A DNA stretch of 33,306 nt, from assembly GCF_002127535.1 (NCBI RefSeq), contig NZ_MUBJ01000031.1:1-33306 (forward strand), read 5' to 3'. Each line of letters starts with the position of its first letter. Positions within the stretch are counted from its first letter, which is position 1. The notes beneath the pieces are model-generated. The model worked only from the letters and a program-made list of their open reading frames with translations, did not search any database and was not told where the DNA came from. Shown here in pieces: positions 26,037 to 33,306 of the stretch. This DNA comes from Xenorhabdus vietnamensis. Lineage in GTDB: Bacteria > Pseudomonadota > Gammaproteobacteria > Enterobacterales > Enterobacteriaceae. The position numbers were made by a program, and so were the translations under genes.

Positions 26037-27740
26037 TCAGTACTGCCAGTTCAGGCTGAAATTGACGTGGGCAGGGTCGGTTTTAAACCCATCCGGTTTG
26101 GAGAACGGGGTACCGACCGACACGTCATAAGCCAGATTCGCTGGGCGGATATGGCCTTTCAGACCGAAAACACCCCCTGCCAGTGTGCGCCCAATAATCA
26201 TTTCTGACCCATGTCCGCCCACCCGGCCGTAATCCGCCCCCAGATAAAACTGTTGATCCGGCACTGGGGTCTGCCATGACAGCGTATTACGCAATGCCCA
26301 GCCCTCATCAGCACTGAGTGTACGTTCACCATCAAAACCACGCACCGTCCAGCGACTGCCGATACTGAATTGATCCTGTGGTGTCAGCGGGGTGTTACTC
26401 CATTGCTTCTGGTATTCAATCTTGTGCTGAAAGGATTGGTTGCCCAGCTTAAATGGCGTATTCAGTGCCACCGACAACTGGATAATTTCTGATTTTGCCG
26501 TGGCGTAGTTTAAGGAAGATTTATCATTGCGCTCTTCATGCGCAGGCAGTGCACCAAACCAGCGGGTGCCTTGCTGGTAACGCACTCCGGCATCCAGTAC
26601 GGCGGCACCGACATAATGGCGGTGACCCAGCCCCAGGCTCCAGCTGCTGGTGCGGCGTTTCTGGTTATCAATTTCGGTCTGTTTCATGAAATTGCGGGTT
26701 TCGCGCACATTCACGCCATAAGTTAATGTGGTTTTTGAACTGGCATTACGATGCAGGACACGGCTTAATTGCGCGTTCAGGCTGCGGCTTTTTCCGCGAT
26801 ATTTGGCATCCCCGTTGAGTTCCGGTACGGTTTGCATATAGTTATATTTGCTGCCGGTGACCGCAAACTGCCAGTAACCGAACGGCACCGAATAATGTGC
26901 GGTATAGTTGGTGGAATCCTTGCGGTGGGAAAAAGCCAAATCACGGCTCAGAGAGAGATAAAACAGATCACTCAGCGACATCGGGTTATCCAACGCAAAC
27001 ATCAGCCCGCCCTGCGTCCGTCCGGTGGTTTTGGTACCGCTGTTATCCACCCAGGCACCCACATGCCAGAAACGCGACTGCTGGCGTTTAATCACGATAT
27101 CGCTCTCGCCCAGCTGCTCACCCGGCACCAGCTCCATGGATGCCTGGACATTTGGGATGCGCTGGAGGTTTTCAAGGCCTTGCTCGATATCCCGCAAATC
27201 CAGCACATTGCCGTGATGGGCAGGCATAGCGGTATACAGCGTCGCGTATTTATCCGACTCATTGGTATAGCGTACCTGCCGGATTTTGCCGGCGACAACA
27301 TTGAGTTTCAATTCACCCTGACTCAGATCCTGCTCTGGTGCCAAAATGCGGGTTGTCACCCAGCCGTGTGAAATCAGCCGGTTCTGCATATTGCTCATCA
27401 AAACACCAATCCCCTGCGCACCCAGGCAGTGCCCCTTAGCCTGTTCGGCCAGCCGTTGCAGCGGCACCCAGTGCGGCAAGTCTTCCCGACCGGATAAGGT
27501 GACGTTATGGATCACAAAACAGGGGAATTCTTGGGGAAATTTCGGGGCAGACACAGAGGTTGTCTCATCTGCGGCTGAAAGCCGCACCGTCGGTGTCTTT
27601 GCCTCCAGGCGTTGCTCTAACGCTTGTTGTTGCTGTTTTTGATGAATAAAGGGTTGATCATCTGCCTGCACAGGCTGAATAGAGAATACAGCCCATCCGG
27701 CCAACCCTGCGAACAGATTGCTGCGAGTTACCGTTGCCAT
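26037..27740 (-). CDS. cdiB: CdiB: Omp85/TpsB outer-membrane transporter for CdiA
   Basis: This TpsB porin of 567 residues is the normal size for ShlB/FhaC/CdiB. A Sec signal peptide ends near Ala26 (QPVQA), followed by a Q-rich plug/linker region, then POTRA domains from about residue 72 (FVIHNVTLSGRED...) to about 230, and a 16-strand barrel with the L6 motif VRGFDGER near residue 465. The last residue is the aromatic Tyr of NWQY. It should thread CdiA through the outer membrane after recognising the TPS domain. The start at 27740 lacks a strong ribosome-binding site. It is the first gene of the cdiB-cdiC-cdiA-cdiI operon, with tight spacing to cdiC. Confidence 0.94.
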   Translation of the reverse strand: MATVTRSNLFAGLAGWAVFSIQPVQADDQPFIHQKQQQQALEQRLEAKTPTVRLSAADETTSVSAPKFPQEFPCFVIHNVTLSGREDLPHWVPLQRLAEQAKGHCLGAQGIGVLMSNMQNRLISHGWVTTRILAPEQDLSQGELKLNVVAGKIRQVRYTNESDKYATLYTAMPAHHGNVLDLRDIEQGLENLQRIPNVQASMELVPGEQLGESDIVIKRQQSRFWHVGAWVDNSGTKTTGRTQGGLMFALDNPMSLSDLFYLSLSRDLAFSHRKDSTNYTAHYSVPFGYWQFAVTGSKYNYMQTVPELNGDAKYRGKSRSLNAQLSRVLHRNASSKTTLTYGVNVRETRNFMKQTEIDNQKRRTSSWSLGLGHRHYVGAAVLDAGVRYQQGTRWFGALPAHEERNDKSSLNYATAKSEIIQLSVALNTPFKLGNQSFQHKIEYQKQWSNTPLTPQDQFSIGSRWTVRGFDGERTLSADEGWALRNTLSWQTPVPDQQFYLGADYGRVGGHGSEMIIGRTLAGGVFGLKGHIRPANLAYDVSVGTPFSKPDGFKTDPAHVNFSLNWQY

Positions 27741-28082
27741 AATTGAACCAGTCGGATACTTAATTATTATTGAATGATGTTGAAAGAAATATGAGAGAGG
27801 GTAATTATGGTTAAAGATGTTTTATTTTCAACTCATTCGATCAATGATTAACCAAAAAGACCATAATTAAGACTAATAAACTATGAATACGCAACAAAAT
27901 GGCAATTAATTAACATCTATTAAACATGTTACGTATAACATTAAGCATATTCATCTGCATTTTTCATGTCCAAAAAATAAAAGCCCGACAAATATGATTA
28001 GAAAAAAATAACAAATAGTGCGTTTTTCAGAGTATTCTGACGGAGCAGCGCTCCCCCGATTTATGACAAAAAACGTGTCTCA
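27741..28082 (-). promoter_or_regulatory. AT-rich leader upstream of cdiB with an inverted repeat
   Basis: No gene is visible in these 342 bases. They are strongly AT-rich and must hold the promoter of the cdi operon, though I cannot fix the -10 and -35 boxes. TAATTATGGT (27802-27811) and ACCATAATTA (27860-27869) form perfect 10-base arms 48 bases apart. These could be two sites for one regulator, and the AT-richness would suit H-NS silencing. Both ideas are inference. Confidence 0.45.
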
Positions 28083-28856
28083 CTATTTTCCCTTCGACAA
28101 CATCTTCTGCATCACCATCTGCCCGAACATGCCAGCTGACTACCTGACTGGCCCCACGCCCTGACTCATCATGCCCGCCATATCGCCCATTCGCACACCA
28201 GCCCAGGCTAGTGCACCCAACCAGATCATCGGCAGGACAATAAACAACGTACCCATCACCAGCCCCATAATTAAATCATCCGAAGTGTTCTGAATGCCGG
28301 CCAGATTAAACAAACTGTGGGTTTCTGAACCGTACAGAGCTTCCAATAAATAGCTGTCCAGCCAGCGTGTGGTTTCCCACCAGAACGTCAGGAAATTAAA
28401 AGCGCAGTTGCCGCAGATCCGGCCGGCAGGGAATAGAGGCCACTACCGCCTGTGTCAGCCCCTTTGATAACCGGTGCACGGCCGCCGTCTGATTATTCAG
28501 GCTGGACATCACCGGCGCATAACCACTTTTATCTGGCGCTTTCTATGTCCAGGTGCCACAGCCTTTGGCGCGGGACTGGTCATACTGGAGGGTTGTCAGG
28601 CTGACATTGATCAGTGGCACACAACAACCATCATGAAGAAAGCGCAATACAAGGTGTTTTCAATCCGGGCAAGCGACTGTAATCTACTATTACCTGCTTC
28701 TTCGCCACACTCCCGCACTTTCAGCCAGACCGCAATCACTTTTATCACTAAAGGCAGCGTAAACAGCCCGGTGGCAATCAGTATTCGCCATAATCCGTTA
28801 TTGACTATCCAGCCGAGCAATGTCAGAAAATATTCCAGATAGCTGTTGGTCGTCAT
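28083..28856 (-). pseudogene. TraG-like conjugation protein of an ICE, decayed
   Basis: The N-terminus MTTNSYLEYFLTLLGWIVNN with a membrane helix, then KVRECGEEAGN and ARIENTLY, is followed in other frames by YDQSRAKGCGTWT, APVMSSLNNQTAAV and IPCRPDLRQLRF. The last part has WETTRWLDSYLLEALYGSET, NTSDDLIMGLVMGT and LGALAWAGVRMG. This is the order in TraG-N-type membrane proteins of SPI-7/PFGI-like integrative conjugative elements. A stop after CGTWT, a deletion after LRQLRF, and a TAG after GVGPVR interrupt it, and it is shorter than the full protein of about 450-500 residues. It lies upstream of cdiB in the same direction but cannot work. Confidence 0.75.
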
Positions 28857-28938
28857 CTTGTTCCCTCAATATTTCCTGACAGGGCATATTCACCCAGTAA
28901 GATAAACAGCAGGCTGGTCACCATCACTCGTATCAGCG
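28853..28938 (-). pseudogene. C-terminal end of the gene before traG-like (ICE transfer cluster)
   Basis: The frame reads ...VMVTSLLFILLGEYALSG..EGTR and stops with TGA at 28853-28855, overlapping the ATG of the traG-like gene by ATGA. GAGGGA lies just before that start. The overlap shows the two once formed a coupled operon. The fragment is cut at about 28938 by the IS6 remnant. It is too short to name. Confidence 0.45.
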
Positions 28939-29345
28939 TTGCGCTTCTTTCGCAAGACGATTCACCACCATGCTGAGCCTGAGGTCGTGACCCTTGATAA
29001 AAGTGGGGCGAACACCACCGCACTGGCTACGCTCAATGCCGATAAACCCGAAGAAGAAACCATCACCATTATGCAAAGCAAATACCTCAATAATCTCATT
29101 GAGCAAGATCATCGAAACATTAAACGTCGGATACGGCCGATGTTCGGCTTCAAATCATTTCGCCGGGCCCAAACGATTTTAGCGGGATAGAGCTCGTTTC
29201 AATGCTGCGTAAAGGGCAATATTTACAACCAGAAGGGAAGGTATTGTCACCGGCAGGGAGGTTTTATCGATTTACTGAGCAAATAGTAACCAATTCCACA
29301 TTTACTCAGACTTTCTCTGTTAATGCGACAGAACCCTTGAATCTC
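28939..29345 (+). pseudogene. IS6-family transposase remnant with its right end
   Basis: The reading starts in the middle of the DDE domain (FFRKTIHHH, EVVTLDKSGAN) and continues with KYLNNLIEQDHRNIKRRIRP, then GFKSFRRAQTILAG. One missing base near 29186 shifts the frame, and IELVSMLRKGQYL follows in the next frame. DKSGAN carries the second catalytic Asp and IEQDH the catalytic Glu. The N-terminal half is gone. The right end GGTTCTGTCGCATTAAC (read inward) is at 29329-29345. Confidence 0.82.
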
Positions 29346-29463
29346 TGTTACGCCATACCATACCACTTCTATTTTTAAAATACTGGCTGTGGATATTCAT
29401 TTGCGCTCCTCATGTGAAATCAGAAATAGACAGAATAAGGAAATAATTACGGCATCACCTATC

Positions 29464-29633
29464 ATGCAGTATTTTGCATTTGAACATCTTCTGCCGCATC
29501 TCAAAGAGATCAGCAAACCAATATGCGAGGTAGCACGTTAATGGATAAAGCGCTCCCTAACTCAGCGGAGAAACAAGTCGGTTTACGCAAATTGCTAGAA
29601 GCTAAAGATGCGCGGGTTCGTGCAGCGTTATAG
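29464..29633 (+). pseudogene. Small phage-type protein, one-base frameshift
   Basis: ATG 29464 begins MQYFAFEHLLPHLKEISKP, and after a one-base loss near 29540 the next frame gives LMDKALPNSAEKQVGLRKLL, then EAKDARVRAAL and TAG. Joined, it is about 56 residues and matches a short family common in phages and prophages (EHLP.HL..SKP, LRKLLEAKDA.VRA). Some databases may label such proteins as Acb2/Tad1 hairpin-domain proteins, that is anti-CBASS sponges; that link is from memory and uncertain. The ribosome-binding site is poor. The stretch 29634-29692 holds nothing I recognise. Confidence 0.6.
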
Positions 29634-29692
29634 CACTGCACAGCTAAAAAGATTATCGGATCTGTTTGTAATATCAATTGATGATCTGACCA

Positions 29693-30132
29693 ACGACGAC
29701 TATAGAGAGTAGCGTTTCAAAGTAACCTATATACGACCACTATAGAAAGAACCGCAAATGAAATTCTCGAATCAACTCTCTATAGTGGTCATTCTCAACT
29801 GACGTTATCTATTGATAGTTACCACATACGTGTACACTCCTGCAATCAGCAACAGCTTTCAATTACAAACAACTACACATACGAATTTAGCGTAAGATCT
29901 TTCCGTATAAGACTACTATAGAGAGCAAATATGATCTTTATAGTAACCAACACCAACAGCCCATTCGTGAGGAACATCAATGATGGTGTTACAAGCGCTA
30001 TGAGAAGCAAGTAAGACGTTATACCGTCTTTACAGTTACAATGTCACAATGCAAGCCTATAGGATAAAAATAACCACTATAGAGAGATAGCTCACTATAG
30101 TGGTTATCCTTTTTACCTCTATATAGTAGTCG
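29693..30132. repeat. Iterons downstream of repA
   Basis: Copies of the motif CTCTCTATAGTGGTCAT occur at about 29693-29709 (reverse), 29735-29750 (reverse), 29775-29792 (forward), 29911-29925 (reverse), 29934-29947 (partial), 30070-30085 (reverse), 30091-30107 (forward) and 30117-30132 (forward). One more, at 30234-30252, lies inside the 3' end of repA. In RepFIB plasmids iterons on both sides of repA bind RepA and control copy number. Confidence 0.85.
30070..30107. terminator. Hairpin from two inverted iterons, possible repA terminator
   Basis: ATAACCACTATAG (30070-30082) and CTATAGTGGTTAT (30095-30107) are perfect 13-base arms around a 12-base loop. On the minus strand the stem is followed by TTTT, and it lies about 45 bases after the repA stop. 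On the plus strand CCTTTTT follows. It may terminate repA transcription, or simply be a RepA-binding inverted pair. A second small hairpin, ATAAGG/CCTTAT, is at 30133-30150. Confidence 0.45.
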
Positions 30133-30152
30133 ATAAGGAATTAACCTTATGA

Positions 30153-31172
30153 TTACTTAGCTTTTCTTAGCTTTTCTAGTAACTCTAATTCTTCACGAGT
30201 AAGTTCGGCCAAGATAGTATCTCCGGCGTTTTTACTCTCTATAGTGGTCTTACTCTTTCTTGCGGTCTTTTTACCAACCGTTTTAACAGGCTTAACCTTT
30301 TTAAGTTTCGGCGTTCTTTCGTGGATCATGAAGTAAACCGAATTCCCTTTCTTAGTTTCGGTAAAGTCGAGATACCCAATTTCTTTCAACTGCTCCATAG
30401 CCCGACGAACGGTAGCATTCTGAGTGTTCACGCGAGATTTTAGATTTAAACGCTGTCTAAGCCTCGCCAACGACACCGGAGCTGGATTTGATGGCAAACT
30501 CTCAATGAACGTATAAAGCGCCTGAGCACTCTCTTTACGGGATAATTCGTTGATGGCTCGTAGCTGCAATAGAACCTTATGGTCGAACTGGTACAACTCA
30601 AAAATTTTTGGATCGGCTTGTAACGTAACCGTATCTTTCTGCATATCGTAGTAGGCTGACTGAACCAGATGGGTATGATACGCTTTTGTATCATTGGTAA
30701 ACGAGAGTGTTGTGGAGACAATACGCCGCAAAGATTCGTCCAGTCTCTCACGTAGTCGTTTTGATGAGCGGGATGAGGGAATACCGCACAGCTTGATAAA
30801 ATCAACAAACTTCAACGTGACCTTATCACCGATAACCTTGTGCTTGGCAAATGAATGGATCACACCGACCCACGTTTTGAAGTCATTATCCATATCAAGC
30901 CGTTCGCCAGTTATCTTGATATTCGTATAGCCCTCAGATTTAGCGAGTGATAATTGTTTCAATTCATCAGTCGCATCCATCGAAGTCATTAGGTTACGTT
31001 TACTGCGATTCGTCGATTTAAGAGTTGGTACAAACAATCCGAGGCGCATTAAAGCCACTGGCTGAACTGTATTGTTCGTGTTTGGCCTTAACGTGACTAA
31101 CTCACCTGTTTCTTTTTTCACCTCTGAAAAAGCTTGAATTAATTCCTCGTTAAATAAGGTATTTTCAGGCAA
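30153..31172 (-). CDS. repA: RepFIB-type replication initiator RepA
   Basis: The 339-residue protein closely follows the IncFIB (P307 type) RepA. It has [20 protein letters not shown], then [36 protein letters not shown] and [14 protein letters not shown], each a conserved block of this family. It is a Rep_3-superfamily initiator with two winged-helix domains, at about 60-175 and 185-285, and a lysine-rich tail that is probably flexible. It should bind the iterons to start replication, and at high level shut down its own promoter. The start used here is TTG at 31172, with GAGAGGGG about eight bases upstream; no ATG fits. One iteron lies inside the tail-coding part (30234-30252). Confidence 0.94.
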   Translation of the reverse strand: MPENTLFNEELIQAFSEVKKETGELVTLRPNTNNTVQPVALMRLGLFVPTLKSTNRSKRNLMTSMDATDELKQLSLAKSEGYTNIKITGERLDMDNDFKTWVGVIHSFAKHKVIGDKVTLKFVDFIKLCGIPSSRSSKRLRERLDESLRRIVSTTLSFTNDTKAYHTHLVQSAYYDMQKDTVTLQADPKIFELYQFDHKVLLQLRAINELSRKESAQALYTFIESLPSNPAPVSLARLRQRLNLKSRVNTQNATVRRAMEQLKEIGYLDFTETKKGNSVYFMIHERTPKLKKVKPVKTVGKKTARKSKTTIESKNAGDTILAELTREELELLEKLRKAK

Positions 31173-31189
31173 AACAGTCCCCTCTCAAT

Positions 31190-31690
31190 TGAATTAATTA
31201 GGCTCGTTTACTCATCATAGTAGTCTATTATTATTGCCGATAGTGGTCATGTCACACTCTATAATGGTTTATTTACTCCTCATAGTAGTCATTTAACTCT
31301 TCATAGTGGTCAAATAATGATGAATCTATTTGATATAAAAAAGAAAACAAGAACAAAGATCTCTAAGTACTTATAGAACTCTTTTGTGTTTATGTATTAT
31401 GATCTAGCTTGTTAATACGTAGAAAAACCAAAACAATCTCCTTGTGGATAGAATTTCCCTTTACTCTCCATAGTAGTCATAGTTTCTTCCTACAGTGGTT
31501 TTTTTACTTTCTATAGTAGTCATAGAAGCTTATGATAGTGGTTGAAATACTCGTTATAGTGGTCACAGATCCAATCTTAGGTCTTGTGTGATAAGGGATT
31601 CCAGCTACAGGGATCTATTTTGATCTTAAATAGATCTCTTAGGGTCTTATTATTAGATCTATCCTGTGGAAAACATGAGAAACCCACTGT
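31190..31690. other. Replication origin region of the RepFIB-like replicon
   Basis: This gene-free stretch holds nine or ten iterons, two DnaA-box-like sites (TGTGGATAG at 31443-31451, reverse; TGTGGAAAA at 31665-31673, reverse) and five GATC sites between 31568 and 31659. AT-rich sequence lies between the two iteron clusters (31313-31460). This is the make-up of an iteron origin, and the place upstream of repA agrees with RepFIB. The exact start of replication cannot be read from sequence. Confidence 0.75.
31211..31565 (+). repeat. Iterons upstream of repA, two clusters
   Basis: Cluster one: about 31211-31228, 31236-31250, 31254-31271, 31275-31293 and 31295-31312. Cluster two: 31461-31480, 31485-31501, 31505-31522, 31529-31543 and 31547-31565. 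Within clusters the starts are about 18-25 bases apart. The core is CTCYATAGTRGTCAT, all in the same direction. The cluster nearest repA probably overlaps its promoter, giving autorepression. Confidence 0.87.
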
Positions 31691-31906
31691 TTGATTACAC
31701 CTTTACACCTAATCCGTTGTTAGCCAAAATCTCCGATGACGTTATCGCGTTGGATTGCAAAACGCTGCAGGGAACGCTCGACAAAGCCAATAGTGTTCCG
31801 GCTCTCCATCTGATCAGTCGCAAATCAGCTCTGCTTTAGTCAAGTGAAAGTCTCGGATAAATCGGACGAGATCACCGCGATCCCTAACCTACTAGTCTTG
31901 CTGGAT
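31675..31906 (+). pseudogene. ISAs1-family transposase remnant
   Basis: From ATG 31675 a 54-codon frame contains DDVIALDCKTLQGTLDKANS followed by VPALHLIS, the IALDGKTLRG block of ISAs1 (H-repeat) transposases, with Cys where Gly is expected. After a frameshift the next frame gives KVSDKSDEITAIPNLL, the following block of the same family. About 60 of the usual 370 or so residues remain, with internal deletions. At about 31907 it joins a parB fragment. Confidence 0.75.
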
Positions 31907-32113
31907 GAAGAGAGAACTTCAGACACGGTGAAAGATACAGTAATGGATATGTCCAAGAGCGTAAAACTCTCCTATAAGCCACAACCCGTAGAAAAAACCG
32001 AAGTAGTAACACCTCTGAGTGTCTTTATAGATAAGCGTATTTATGCTCGTCACAAGGAGAATACCAAAAACAGAATACTCATTTATGAATTTGCCCGTCT
32101 TGATAAAAGATAA
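31907..32113 (+). pseudogene. C-terminal fragment of a second parB
   Basis: The frame reads SDTVKDTVMDMSKSVKLSYK, PLSVFIDKRIYARHKENTKN and LIYEFARLDKR, and aligns with the C-terminal third of the intact ParB (from residue about 240) at roughly 75-80% identity over about 65 residues. A TAA at 32111-32113 stops the frame where the intact protein continues LQLRI; the bases after it still encode QLRI. It lies in the opposite orientation to the working parB. It is diverged, so it comes from another par cassette and is not a recent copy. Confidence 0.8.
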
Positions 32114-32408
32114 CAATTGCGGATTACATTATATTTATATGAGCACTTCCCGTTTGCGAAGCACTGGGCAGTAAAAACGAAATAGTCAGTTATAGCTTTA
32201 TATTCGACCTTCTTGCAGAAAATTATCTGCGGGCCACGATAAGATCCACGTATCTGCGCCTTATTTTCCTCACGAGCTTTAAGCTCAGAATGTAATTCAG
32301 GTTTGGCAGATACCGATCTGACCTGTCTTCGTTATCACCATCCGTTACCAGCGCAACCTTTTAGTGTTCACCCTTTTGTTAAGTGTTAATATTTTACAGC
32401 TTCAATCG
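32114..32408. other. Gap without recognisable genes
   Basis: After the QLRI remnant of parB the sequence shows no long frame, no strong hairpin and no family I can name. It ends at the C-terminus of the IS110 remnant. Confidence 0.4.
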
Positions 32409-33197
32409 TTAATATGGCCTGATACTAACGTAGTCTTTTTGCCACTCGCGGTTGTGCGCGATAACTGCCCATATCGTTCGAGCCAGGCTCATTAGCAAGC
32501 AGCATGACACCCCCGAGCACCCTGTATCAGAAGAGTCCGAACATACTTATCTCCCCGTTTACTGATACCCAGTAATTTCACTCGTCCACCTGTTCCCGTT
32601 TGCTTCGGTATTAGCCCCAGGTAAGCAGCCAGCTCCCTGCCATTCCTGAATACGCGGCTGTCTCCCATCGTTGCCACAGCAGCTGTCGCAATGAGCACAC
32701 CAACCCCCGGAATTTTCAGTATTTTCTGGCAAGCTTTATCTTGTTGAGCCTAGGCCTTTAGGCGTTTCTCAATGTCATCAATCTGCTTATCAAACCAGGA
32801 TAATCGCTCCCACTGTTCCCGTAGCATTTCTACAGCAGTCGTTTCTCCAGGCGACCTAATACCGCCGACATCGCCTTATCCAGCGCGGCACGTCCTTTTC
32901 TGACGGTTTCTCCAAACTCCAGCAGTAATCCATGCAACCCATTTATCTGAGCAGTCCGGTATTTCACCATCTGATGACGGATCTTATGCATTGCCAGTAC
33001 AGCCTGCTGTTCTTCCGTTTTCACCGCAACCGACTTGCCAGGCTGTTGAACGGCCAGCCAGATTGCACGTGCATCCATAACGTCGTTTTTGTTGCCCATC
33101 ACAAATGCTTTTACGAACCTGCCTGGCATCAGGCGCACCTTGTATGCAACTGGATGACGTGTTTTGCGATATCTAATCCCACCGGTATACAATTCAT
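32409..33197 (-). pseudogene. IS110-family transposase, internally deleted and frameshifted
   Basis: Start MNCIPVGLDIAKHVIQLH at 33197; the next frame jumps to VRLMPGRFVKAFVMGNKNDV, missing about 60 residues of the DEDD domain, then MDARAIWLAV to 32830. Other frames carry EMLREQWERLSWFDKQIDDI, a TAG, then KILKIPGVGVLIATAA, AAYLGLIPKQTGTGGRVKLL and, after another shift, MSLARTIWAVIAHNREWQKD and YVSIRPY with TAA at 32409-32411. The parts are in the correct order for one IS110 transposase of about 340 residues. It differs from the IS110 remnant at 6859-7712. The downstream edge 33198-33306 holds a 22-codon open frame and a GGGCTT/AAGCCC hairpin but no gene I know. Confidence 0.83.
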
Positions 33198-33306
33198 CTC
33201 ATGGCTTCTTGTATCTTGAAACCCGTGTAGAATAAATAATTACTGGGTTTAGCAAGGTTCATGTAGTCCGATGGATCCTTGGGCTTTGAAGCCCGCACTG
33301 GAGCAA

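Noticed and set aside
26495..27642. Plus-strand frames opposite cdiB, up to 200 codons
   Set aside because: They lie antisense to a well-supported TpsB gene and have no ribosome-binding sites or family features.
30446..30930. Extra open frames overlapping repA
   Set aside because: They are in other frames of a highly conserved initiator gene and have no independent support.
29693..31565. Short repeats around repA as a CRISPR array
   Set aside because: The repeats are 15-20 bases with irregular gaps and both directions, next to a RepFIB-type initiator: iterons.

Overview
The window looks like part of a large IncFIB-type plasmid from an enteric gammaproteobacterium. A Morganellaceae host (Xenorhabdus, Photorhabdus, Proteus or Providencia) is my best guess. 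It rests on the replicon type, the style of the giant haemagglutinin, and many decayed insertion sequences beside intact housekeeping plasmid genes. The host is inferred; the replicon and toxin families are read from the protein sequences.

Layout. 1-2071: the tail of an unknown gene, a membrane-anchored hypothetical protein, a UvrD-type helicase remnant and an intact DUF1016/PDDEXK nuclease. 2176-4708: a P1-type partition cassette (parA-parB, minus strand) with a parS-like site upstream of parA. 4826-7712: a broken YubM/ParB-like gene, then an IS66 remnant fused to an IS110 remnant. 7713-11123: a graveyard of CDI sequence: a 2.1-kb copy of the inside of cdiA, an orphan immunity gene resembling Imm63 and an orphan VENN-type CdiA-CT whose toxin part is lost. 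11124-27740: a complete contact-dependent inhibition operon, cdiB-cdiC-cdiA-cdiI on the minus strand, with a 4701-residue CdiA. 28083-29345: remnants of an ICE-type traG-like conjugation gene and an IS6 transposase. 29464-31690: a small phage-type gene with a frameshift, then the RepFIB-like replicon, with repA flanked on both sides by iterons. 31675-33197: ISAs1, parB and IS110 remnants.

How it works together. RepA with its iterons, and ParA/ParB with parS, should provide replication and segregation. The CDI operon should export CdiA through CdiB, with CdiC (HlyC-type lysine acyltransferase) modifying a CdiA lysine and the small CdiI protecting the producer. Nearly everything else is decayed, whereas rep, par, cdiBCAI and the DUF1016 gene are uninterrupted, which suggests they are the parts under selection.

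Most notable: a CDI operon with an acyltransferase and an unassigned toxin tip on a plasmid; the orphan toxin/immunity remains beside it; a copy of cdiA that is almost identical in its core but diverged at its edges (a sign of gene conversion); and a parS-like array with P1 spacing.
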